NCBI RefSeq assembly: GCF_030547245.1
Contig: NZ_JAUOQT010000003.1
Span: 546,623-610,622 of the forward strand
Length of the DNA stretch: 64,000 nt
From: Oceanihabitans sp. 2_MG-2023
GTDB taxonomy: Bacteria > Bacteroidota > Bacteroidia > Flavobacteriales > Flavobacteriaceae
Direction of reading: 5' to 3'
In this document: positions 57,842-64,000 of the stretch, one piece after another
How positions within the stretch are numbered: position 1 is the first letter of the stretch
Layout: each line of letters begins with the position of its first letter
Program-made: the position numbers and the translations under genes
Notes under the pieces: model-generated
The model's database searches: none
Seen by the model: the letters and a program-made list of their open reading frames with translations, nothing else
What the model was told of the DNA's origin: nothing

Positions 57842-58336
57842 ATTATTTAAAAAAACAAAGAAATAGGGATTCTAAGCGAAAAAAATATTGAGATTTAAGA
57901 GCGTATAAAGTAGAAGTGAAAATGGCAAATATGATGCAAACTGACTTTACAATCTGACCGAAAATGTTACGGAAATTGACCTAAAAAATGTTAGCTTGTA
58001 TTGCCAAAATGACTCAAAACAGTATGAGTTGGAATTGCCAAACGGAACAGAAATATTAGCGGAATTTGACTTTACAAACTGACCACAAATATTGCGCAAA
58101 CTGACTTCATAAAATGAACATAGGAACCTGAGAAAAAACAATTCACAACAGTAGCTATAGTTAATGCTTAGGCTTGCGATTTGGGCGAAGGTTGGTGTGT
58201 ATTTGGAATGTCACCAAAATCATTCTGATTTTGTATTAATTCAAAAAAAAAGGTAAAACAAAACATAATGTTTTTGGCTTGTGTTAACCGTTTAACTTTT
58301 GTAATTTTAAAAACAGCACTAACCATAGCCGCAACG
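57836..58336 (+). mobile_element. Gene cassette 1 (501 bp)
   Basis: Starts at the TT of GTTGTAAATTATTT and ends at the G of CAACGTT (58336). Its first 14 bases pair in 12 of 14 positions with 58136-58149. The only reading frame is a frameshifted small one. The remainder is attC1. Confidence 0.7.
57922..58082 (+). pseudogene. Decayed small coding frame in cassette 1
   Basis: An ATG at 57922 opens a short frame that ends at 57957. A second frame, open from 57945 to the TGA at 58080-58082, encodes 45 codons with protein-like sequence, YELELPNGTEILAEFDFTN at its end. A one-base shift around 57945 would join them into about 53 residues. It is either a broken gene or chance; no family is recognised. 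Confidence 0.35.
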
Positions 58337-58349
58337 TTGTGCATAATGC
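58136..58349 (+). repeat. attC1-like site
   Basis: Outer arms 58136-58149 and 58336-58342 enclose an inverted repeat: GCTATAGTTAATGCT (58154-58168) pairs with AGCACTAACCATAGC (58315-58329), 13 of 15, with A-C mismatches on the top strand only. Length about 200 bp, long for attC. The right side ends in the core CAACGTTGTGC. Confidence 0.65.
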
Positions 58350-58597
58350 GAAAATCGTGCTAAAATTTAACATTTGAACAAAAAAAGCCAACCCACAAAC
58401 AGCACATTTGTTTTTTTTTCAACACATAAGCCAACTCTGAAAAAACAAAAGAGCAGTTTATTTGCCAACGCTCAAATTGATGCTAATATTAAACTGAAAA
58501 AAAAATGAGTTGTTCATAACAAAAAAACAATATATTCGTTAAATAGGTATTGTCTAGTTGTTGACAATCTCATTTATCAATAATAAATAATAATAAA

Positions 58598-59038
58598 ATG
58601 AAAAAAGTTATTGCGGCATTAATTGTAATGATTGTAAGTATAAATACAATAATTGCTCAAGAATGGCAAACAGATATTAACGTTGCAAAAGAAATTGCAT
58701 CAAAAGAAAGTAAACCCATAATATTAGTATTTCAAGGTTCAGATTGGTGTGCACCTTGTATTAAACTTGACAGAGAAATTTGGAGCACAGAAACTTTTAA
58801 AAAGTATGCAAAAGATAATTATGTTATGCTAAAGGCAGATTTTCCTAGAAGAAAGAAAAACATATTGTCAGAAAAACAAACAAAAGCGAATGCATTACTT
58901 GCAGAAAAATACAATAAACAAGGTTTTTTTCCTTTTGTTGTAGTACTTGACTCTAATGGCCAAGTGTTAGGAGAAAGTAGTTATAAAAAGACTACACCAG
59001 AAAATTATATTAAAGAATTAAACGCTTTTACAAAGTAA
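58598..59038 (+). CDS. Periplasmic thioredoxin-family protein
   Basis: A 146-residue secreted protein: signal peptide (1-20, TIIAQ) then a thioredoxin fold with the active site WCAPC (Cys51, Cys54) in FQGSDWCAPCIKLDREIW, and FFPFVVVLD containing the cis-Pro. It probably keeps thiols of the neighbouring Cys-rich lipoprotein reduced. First gene of the cassette 2 operon, 1 bp before the ApbE start. Confidence 0.9.
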   Translation: MKKVIAALIVMIVSINTIIAQEWQTDINVAKEIASKESKPIILVFQGSDWCAPCIKLDREIWSTETFKKYAKDNYVMLKADFPRRKKNILSEKQTKANALLAEKYNKQGFFPFVVVLDSNGQVLGESSYKKTTPENYIKELNAFTK

Positions 59039-59039
59039 T

Positions 59040-60020
59040 TTGAAACATATAATCACTTTATTATTTTTATTCTCAATAATGGGTTGTACAGCACAACAAC
59101 CATATAAGAGAACACTCAAATTAATGGGTAGTCGATTTGACATTACTGTTGTTGCAAACGATTCTATAAAAGCAAACATATATATCGATACTGCTGTTGC
59201 AGAAATATCAAGAATTGAAAATTTAATTTCATCTTGGGATAATACTTCTCAAACATCCGAAATTAATCGCAATGCAGGAATTAAACCTGTGAAAGTTGAC
59301 AAAGAATTGTTTGATTTAATTGAAAGAGCAATAGGCATTTCAAAATTGACTGATGGTGCTTTTGACATTAGCTATGCTTCAATGGACAGAATTTGGAAGT
59401 TTGATGGCAGTATGGCCAAAATGCCTTCAAAAGAGGAAATAACAGCTTCAGTAGAAAAAGTTGGCTATCAAAACATAGTTTTAGATAAAATGAATAGTAC
59501 AATCTTTCTTAAATTAGAAGGAATGAAAATAGGTTTTGGTGCTATTGGAAAAGGATATGCAGCTGATATGGCAAAAAATCTACTTATTTCAAAAGGTGTA
59601 CCTTCTGGAATTATTAATGCTTCTGGAGATATGAATACTTGGGGAAAACAACCTAATGGTAATGAATGGAAAGTAGCCATCACAAATCCAATGGATAAAA
59701 ATAAAGTCTTTGCATTATTACCAATTACAAATGGAGCTGTAGTTACTTCTGGAAATTATGAAAAATATGTAAATTTTAATGGCAAACGATACACACATAT
59801 TATTGACCCAAGAACTGGATATCCTTCTACCGGAATTATAAGTGTAACCGTATTTGCACCAAAAGCAGAATTGGCAGATGCACTTGCAACTTCAGTATTT
59901 GTTATGGGAAAAGAAGCTGGTTTAGACCGCATTAATCAATTACCAAAAATAGAATGTATTATCATTGATGATAAAGGAAATATCACGAAATCAAAGAATA
60001 TAGAAATAGATAAGTTATGA
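59040..60020 (+). CDS. apbE: FAD:protein FMN transferase (ApbE), lipoprotein
   Basis: Transfers FMN from FAD to a Thr or Ser of target proteins outside the cytoplasm. The TTG start is chosen because it gives a lipoprotein signal (lipid Cys16, SIMGC). 326 residues. The family blocks are present: FDISYASMDRIWKFDG, GFGAIGKGYAADMA, INASGDMNTWG, THIIDPRTGYP and ADALATSVFVMG, which hold the FAD and Mg sites. Its target here is not obvious; the DUF3570 protein is a candidate. Confidence 0.94.
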   Translation: MKHIITLLFLFSIMGCTAQQPYKRTLKLMGSRFDITVVANDSIKANIYIDTAVAEISRIENLISSWDNTSQTSEINRNAGIKPVKVDKELFDLIERAIGISKLTDGAFDISYASMDRIWKFDGSMAKMPSKEEITASVEKVGYQNIVLDKMNSTIFLKLEGMKIGFGAIGKGYAADMAKNLLISKGVPSGIINASGDMNTWGKQPNGNEWKVAITNPMDKNKVFALLPITNGAVVTSGNYEKYVNFNGKRYTHIIDPRTGYPSTGIISVTVFAPKAELADALATSVFVMGKEAGLDRINQLPKIECIIIDDKGNITKSKNIEIDKL

Positions 60021-60229
60021 TTAAAAAATTTATATGTGCTACATTAATTACTACTTGTCTTAGTAGTTGCGTTGTAGTTAAAGAATACGAAAAAGTAAAT
60101 ATAAATGACCCAGATATGGCATTGGCAGACAAGAAAGCTGACCGAAATGTTTCCACGATGCATTCATATCGTGAAGCTGCTGTAGGAGCAAATGGAGGGA
60201 AAACTGGAGGAGGCTGTGGCTGTAACTAA
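60017..60229 (+). CDS. DUF4266 small lipoprotein with CGC tail
   Basis: A 70-residue lipoprotein precursor (lipid Cys18, LSSC). Its conserved part has NDPDMALADKKADRN and HSYREAAVGANGG, and it ends in GGGCGCN, a Gly-rich tail with two Cys that could bind a metal, carry a modification or make a disulfide. It overlaps the ApbE stop by 4 bp (ATGA). The family regularly accompanies ApbE and DUF3570. Function unknown. Confidence 0.85.
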   Translation: MIKKFICATLITTCLSSCVVVKEYEKVNINDPDMALADKKADRNVSTMHSYREAAVGANGGKTGGGCGCN

Positions 60230-60242
60230 TAAAACAAGAAAG

Positions 60243-61556
60243 TTGAAAAAATTTATTTTGATATTATGCGTATTTGCTTTTGTTAAATCTTATTCGCAAA
60301 CAGAACAAGACTCGACAAAAGTTTATAAAAAACGTGTATTAGAAACTACAGAAGTAGATTTTCTAACAAGTTACTACTCGCAAGATGGAGATAATGCTGC
60401 GGTAAGTGGCGGAATAGGCACTGAAGAATTAACAGATGTTACAGGAACCTTTGTAGTTTCAATACCTTTAAATGATGATGATGTTCTAACCATTGACGCT
60501 GGAGTTTCTGCTTACACATCAGCATCTTCAAGTAACGTTGGACCTTTTGATGATGGGCCAGCAGACCCATTTCAAGCATCTTCTGGCGCATCAAGTAGCG
60601 ACCTTTGGGCAAATTTAACAGGAAGTTATAGTCATAGTTCTGACGATAGAAATGATATTTGGTCTGCAAAAATATCTATTTCATCAGAATACGATTATTT
60701 TTCAGCTGGTGTTGGTGGTAGTTACACAAAATTATTTAATGAAAAGAATACAGAATTAAGTGTAAATGCAAATGTTTATATTGATACTTGGAACGCCATT
60801 TACCCAACCGAATTAAGACCATTCGGAGAAAATGGCAATGGTTTAAATGATAATTTGTTTACTCAAAATACAATTACAGGAAACACAAATTACAATCCTA
60901 GATTTAGTGAATTTAAAGATGAAGGTCGTAATTCTTATTCTTTAGGATTTGGCTTCTCTCAAATTCTTCATAAAAATGTGCAAGGTTCTTTAGCACTAGA
61001 TTTTGTAAAACAAGATGGATTATTATCTACACCATTTCAAAGAGTTTATTTTAGCGATGTTGCAGATTCATTCATAGATAATTTTCAACTTGCAGATGCA
61101 GTTGAGCGTTTACCAGATTCAAGATTTAAAGTAGCTGTTGGTGGTCGTTTAAATTGGTATTTAAATGAAACATTTACAGTAAGAACATTCTATCGCTATT
61201 ATTTTGATGATTGGGGAATATCTTCACATACTGCAAGTATTGAAGTGCCAATTAAAATTACTGATAAGTTTACTTTGTATCCATCTTACAGATTTTATAA
61301 TCAAACAGCAGCCGATTATTTTAGACCTTATGAAAGTACTTTATCTACCGATGACTTTTATACTTCTGATTATGACCTTTCCGAATATTCTGCTAACCAA
61401 ATTGGTTTTGGAGTGTCGTACACAGATATTTTCGCAAAGGCACATATTTGGAAACTAGGTCTAAAAAGTATTGACTTAAAATTTTATCAGTACGATAGAG
61501 ATACATCTTTTAGTTCTAATATTGTTACAGCAGGATTTAAGTTTGTAATGGATTAA
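60243..61556 (+). CDS. DUF3570 outer-membrane beta-barrel protein
   Basis: From the TTG at 60243 (437 aa) it has a signal peptide (about 1-18, SYSQ); the ATG at 60192 would add a non-signal extension inside DUF4266. The rest is a barrel-like alternation with a final FKFVMD. It has the block SSGASSS near residue 114-119. SGAS resembles the ApbE flavinylation motif (SGA followed by T or S). Last gene of the cassette 2 operon. Confidence 0.85.
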   Translation: MKKFILILCVFAFVKSYSQTEQDSTKVYKKRVLETTEVDFLTSYYSQDGDNAAVSGGIGTEELTDVTGTFVVSIPLNDDDVLTIDAGVSAYTSASSSNVGPFDDGPADPFQASSGASSSDLWANLTGSYSHSSDDRNDIWSAKISISSEYDYFSAGVGGSYTKLFNEKNTELSVNANVYIDTWNAIYPTELRPFGENGNGLNDNLFTQNTITGNTNYNPRFSEFKDEGRNSYSLGFGFSQILHKNVQGSLALDFVKQDGLLSTPFQRVYFSDVADSFIDNFQLADAVERLPDSRFKVAVGGRLNWYLNETFTVRTFYRYYFDDWGISSHTASIEVPIKITDKFTLYPSYRFYNQTAADYFRPYESTLSTDDFYTSDYDLSEYSANQIGFGVSYTDIFAKAHIWKLGLKSIDLKFYQYDRDTSFSSNIVTAGFKFVMD

Positions 61557-61713
61557 TGGAAATTTGTTTGTTTCAAGCCAACACTAAAAAGCCATACACA
61601 TTTGCAATTCGCATCATCCAACACTACACCAAAAATTGCAAAAGAGTATGTCTCGCCAACGCACACATTAGAACTAAATAACAAACATCGGAAAACCAAG
61701 CTGAATTTGAAAA

Positions 61714-61920
61714 GCACTATGCACAACAACGTATATGGCTCATAGCTAATTAGTTGCTTAATTCAAAGTTAAGGCATATTTGAAAAGTCGCCAAATTTTT
61801 AAATTTGACGATTTCCAATAAATAAGATAAATAGTAAAATTTAAAAATCTGGCTTGTGCTCAATCCGAAAATAATTTCATAATTTGCACGCTACGAGCCA
61901 TATACAAAACCGTTGTAACC
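61714..61920 (+). repeat. attC2-like site
   Basis: GTATATGGCTCATAGC (61731-61746) pairs with GCTACGAGCCATATAC (61890-61905), 15 of 16; the one mismatch is A-C on the top strand. Outer arms are GCACTATGCACAAC on the left and GTTGTAACC on the right. About 200 bp. Confidence 0.68.
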
Positions 61921-63014
61921 AATTTGAGAAAAACTTAAGATGAATAGATTAGCATTTATATTCTCAATTTTATTATTGATTTCTTGTCACAAGGAAAATC
62001 AACCTGAGCTAACTATAAATTCTACACACATAAAATACTTTGGATTTACATTGATTGATACCTATTGGGATGACCCAACCGATAATCAAACAAAAACAAA
62101 TTATATTGACGAAGTATATGAGTTCTCTAATATTGCTGACATTTTAGTCGTAAACCCAACAGATAACATTGTTGCAAGAATGGACGAAATGAATAATTTA
62201 CAAGTAAAAAGTATATTACATATTTCGGAGATATTTTTTGAATTAATAGGTAACTCAAGCCCTTCTGGAGTAGAATATGGTTTGAGAGCTGACTTTCAAG
62301 TAAGATGGAACGAATTTATTAGTATTAATAATTTACAAGTCAATCAAAGTTTAATTCAGACTTTCTACATTGGGGAAGAACCAACTTGGAATGGAATATC
62401 GTTTTCTGAACTAAAATCAGCAACCGACTATATTAAGTCAACTTTACCTGATGTCCCGATAATGATAATTGAAGCTTATCCTGCAGTTGACCAACTTCAA
62501 ATCCCAAATTCTGTAGATTGGATTGGATTTGACCATTATTTTATTAAAGACCCAAAAACAAATACCGATTATTTAAACGAATTAAATACTTTAAAATCAA
62601 AGTTTTCTAATAATGACCAAAAACTAGTAATTGTTATGGACACTCATTTTATGAGTTCATTTCACGAAGATATTGGTGGAATAGAATTAAACGAAATGCT
62701 CGAAGTAACTAACAGTTATTATGAATTGGCAAAATCGGAACCTAAAACAATTGCTATCATTGGTTATTTTTGGCCAAGTGGTTTTGATTTACCGAATTCT
62801 ATAGGAGCACGAAATATGCCACAAACTATTAAACAAAATTATATCCGAATAGGAAAACAAATAACAAACAAGGAATAAAAACTGGTTACAACACCGTGTA
62901 TAATTAATTGCTTTGGCAAGTGCTTATTTGGAAAATTCCTTCGGAATTTTCTCGCGTTCGTTTTTGTTTACTAAATTAGTTGCTGAAACACGCAACTAAC
63001 CATACACAACAACG
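61913..63014 (+). mobile_element. Gene cassette 3 (1102 bp)
   Basis: Starts GTTGTAACC (61912-61920) and its attC begins with GGTTACAAC (62884-62892), a 9 of 9 match. It holds one gene that starts 27 bp after the cassette edge, so it is likely transcribed from an outside promoter or one in attC2. Confidence 0.75.
61940..62878 (+). CDS. Cassette-borne lipoprotein, possible TIM-barrel hydrolase
   Basis: A 312-residue lipoprotein (lipid Cys16, LLISC). I do not recognise a family. The repeated beta-alpha pattern and patches YIGEEPTWNG (acidic residue after a strand), WIGFDHYF and IVMDTHFM suggest a glycoside-hydrolase-like TIM barrel. The gene fills almost the whole cassette, as is usual for cassette genes. 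Confidence 0.65.
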   Translation: MNRLAFIFSILLLISCHKENQPELTINSTHIKYFGFTLIDTYWDDPTDNQTKTNYIDEVYEFSNIADILVVNPTDNIVARMDEMNNLQVKSILHISEIFFELIGNSSPSGVEYGLRADFQVRWNEFISINNLQVNQSLIQTFYIGEEPTWNGISFSELKSATDYIKSTLPDVPIMIIEAYPAVDQLQIPNSVDWIGFDHYFIKDPKTNTDYLNELNTLKSKFSNNDQKLVIVMDTHFMSSFHEDIGGIELNEMLEVTNSYYELAKSEPKTIAIIGYFWPSGFDLPNSIGARNMPQTIKQNYIRIGKQITNKE

Positions 63015-63022
63015 TTACAAAC
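62884..63022 (+). repeat. attC3-like site
   Basis: GTGTATAATTAATTGC (62896-62911) pairs with GCAACTAACCATACAC (62992-63007), 13 of 16, all three mismatches A-C on top. The tip is a perfect 9-bp stem, GAAAATTCC / GGAATTTTC (62931-62951). The right edge AACAACGTT has the crossover core. Confidence 0.75.
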
Positions 63023-63468
63023 AAGTACTCCGAAATTGTAACTCCAAACGAAATTGAGTTACTAAAGTTTAAACTTCGGAACTTGTTCTCACTCAAACTC
63101 TGAATATCGCGATTTTTTTTGAATTTTAAAGAAGTATTTTCCAAAACAACCAAATAAGTTTTTCAAAATTTACAGAATCGGAATCTCACTCGCTCGGAAT
63201 TTCTTACTCTAACGGATTTTGAGCTTGTTTGCGGAATATTTAACTCTTATAGCTTATTCTGATTACTCAAACTCGCTTAATGTGATTACTCGAACTTCAA
63301 CGCTCTTTATCTAATCGTGATTACTCAAATGTGTCGTACCAGTTTATAACAACGTGTATATTTTATTGCTAGTTCTAGCCTACTTACGAAAATCCTCGCG
63401 GATTTTCTATTCGGTTTTTATTTGCTAACTTAGTTGCTTAAACACGCAACAAAGCATACACAAAACCG
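63015..63468 (+). mobile_element. Gene cassette 4 (454 bp, no clear gene)
   Basis: Starts GTTACAAAC (63014-63022) and its attC begins GTTTATAAC (63342-63350), 8 of 9. Reading frames are at most about 30 codons on the plus strand. Three copies of GATTACTC(A/G)AA occur at 63261, 63284 and 63319. It may be an RNA or promoter cassette, or a decayed gene. Confidence 0.65.
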
Positions 63469-63476
63469 TTAGCATT
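63342..63476 (+). repeat. attC4-like site
   Basis: GTGTATATTTTATTGC (63354-63369) pairs with GCAACAAAGCATACAC (63446-63461), 13 of 16. The tip stem is GAAAATCC / GGATTTTC with a TCGC loop. It is close in sequence to attC3 and nearly identical to the start of attC5. Confidence 0.75.
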
Positions 63477-63580
63477 CATATTTTCTTTAGATTTTCAAAA
63501 ACGAAAATTCAGGTAATATGAAATTAAAATTTTTAATAAACTTTTTTTAGTTCATTACCATTTATACATTTTTTTCCCAC

Positions 63581-63930
63581 AAGCTTTTAAGATTAATTAG
63601 GAAAAGATAGCCTGAAATGCTGAACGTAAATAAATCCATAGCTCCGATTTATGGATTTTACTCAAGAAACTTTTAAGATTAATAGAATGAAATAACCTGA
63701 AATATTAAACGGATAATTAATTCTTAGCTTCGATTCATGGATTTGTAACAAGAAACTTTTGAGATCAAAAGAATAAAAAACTCTGAAATACGGAACGGAA
63801 ATATTAAACTTGAAATACGGAACGCAAAAATAATTCCTAGCTTCGGTTCATGGATTTTACCCAAGAAACTTTTAAAATTAAAAGAATGAAATAACTTGAA
63901 ATGCTGAATGTAAAATGCTTAATAAAACTA
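63581..63930 (+). repeat. Imperfect tandem repeats in cassette 5
   Basis: Four copies of a unit starting near 63581, 63664, 63750 and 63863 (83, 86 and 113 bp apart). Shared words are AAGAAACTTTTAAGATTAA, a CTGAAAT-x-GAAC block and, in units 1-3, TAGCTTCGATTCATGGATTT or variants. Unit 3 is longer because a block near TGAAATACGGAACG is doubled. Confidence 0.8.
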
Positions 63931-63940
63931 AACCATACGT

Positions 63941-64000
63941 AATGCTAACAACGTGTATATTTTATTGCTAGTTCTCGCCTACTTACGAAAATCCTCGCGG
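63941..64000 (+). repeat. attC5-like site (partial)
   Basis: The left arm and tip region only. From 63953 to 64000 it matches attC4 (63354-63401) in 47 of 48 bases. The right arm lies outside the window. Confidence 0.7.

Larger units (their letters stand above)
58337..61912 (+). mobile_element. Gene cassette 2 (3576 bp, four-gene redox operon)
   Basis: The cassette starts GTTGTGCATAATGC (58336-58349) and its attC begins with GCACTATGCACAAC (61714-61727), 13 of 14 complementary over 3.4 kb, which marks one unit. It carries thioredoxin-like, ApbE, DUF4266 and DUF3570 genes, all on the plus strand and tightly packed. The 261 bp before the first gene hold no gene; ATTGTC/GACAAT at 58549-58568 could be an operator. 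Confidence 0.7.
63469..64000 (+). mobile_element. Gene cassette 5 (cut by window end)
   Basis: Starts GTTAGCATT (63468-63476) and its attC begins AATGCTAAC (63941-63949), 9 of 9. No reading frame; the body is a run of tandem repeats. The attC is truncated at 64000. Confidence 0.68.

Noticed and set aside
57947..58141. 64-codon minus-strand frame in cassette 1
   Set aside because: It is antisense to a better protein-like frame and ends at the attC edge. No recognisable motif.
58549..58568. ATTGTC/GACAAT as a defined operator of the cassette 2 operon
   Set aside because: Only a 6-bp stem in AT-rich DNA with no matching site elsewhere; mentioned only as a possibility.
62971..63153. 60-codon minus-strand frame
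   Set aside because: It crosses the attC3 right arm and the crossover core, so it would be disrupted by recombination and looks like a chance frame.
63581..63930. Tandem repeats as a CRISPR array
   Set aside because: The units are about 85 bp, imperfect and contiguous, without equal-length unique spacers, and no cas gene is present.
1..64000. tRNA, rRNA, IS element or prophage
   Set aside because: I found no tRNA-like cloverleaf, rRNA sequence, transposase or phage structural gene by reading; a tRNAscan and ISfinder search would be the decisive check.

Overview
The window is AT-rich chromosomal DNA of a member of the Bacteroidota, most likely a Flavobacteriaceae species. The signs are Bacteroidota-type promoters (TTTG about 20 bp before TAnnTTTG), lack of Shine-Dalgarno sequences, many lipoprotein signal peptides, TonB receptors with carboxypeptidase-like N-terminal domains, a T9SS sorting tail, DUF3276, a long NusB and a clade II type nos cluster. 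The genus cannot be fixed from the sequence alone.

Layout. 1-5953 (minus strand): a denitrification operon, promoter to end: cytochrome c, fasciclin lipoprotein, nosZ, a membrane protein, nosL, nosD, nosF (cut by the window edge). 6068-8350 (minus): hemN and a universal stress protein, driven by a promoter whose palindrome and spacing match those of the nos promoter. 8441-12551 (plus): YceI-like lipoprotein, Cu/Zn superoxide dismutase, ECF sigma and anti-sigma pair, and an unknown secreted protein. 12809-17700 (minus): two DUF4331-type proteins, a TPR lipoprotein and a TonB receptor. 17838-28928: LETM1-related protein, LytS/LytTR two-component system with three copies of the 2TM domain, a second TonB receptor, a hydrolase and guaB. 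29111-38848: an iron-type locus with three imelysin lipoproteins, a di-heme oxidoreductase, a FecA-like receptor, an HTTM protein, a 47-residue Cys-rich protein and ferritin. 38944-56572: mostly housekeeping genes (HMG-CoA lyase-type, pyrD, pepT, yajC, nusB, an amino acid dehydrogenase, ABC exporter, acyltransferase, csaA) with a few unknown or decayed genes.

56632-64000 is the most unusual part: an integron-like cassette array. A tyrosine recombinase without the IntI-specific insertion reads toward a candidate attI. Five cassettes follow in direct order, the last cut by the window end. The first bases of every cassette (GTT...) are the reverse complement of the bases at the left end of that cassette's own attC-like hairpin, as in integron cassettes. 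In the stems, 12 of the 13 mismatches I counted are A-C on the top strand, that is G-T wobbles on the bottom strand, so the bottom strand folds better. This is the strand that integron integrases use. Cassette 2 (3.6 kb) carries a complete four-gene redox operon: thioredoxin-like protein, ApbE, DUF4266 and DUF3570. Cassette 3 carries a lipoprotein, cassette 1 a decayed small reading frame, and cassettes 4 and 5 no clear gene. Cassette 5 is built of tandem repeats of about 85 bp.

Working together: the nos operon and hemN appear to form one low-oxygen regulon. The imelysin/di-heme/TonB/ferritin block fits metal uptake and storage. The cassette array is a platform for acquired genes. Functions are read from motifs; no database search was possible.
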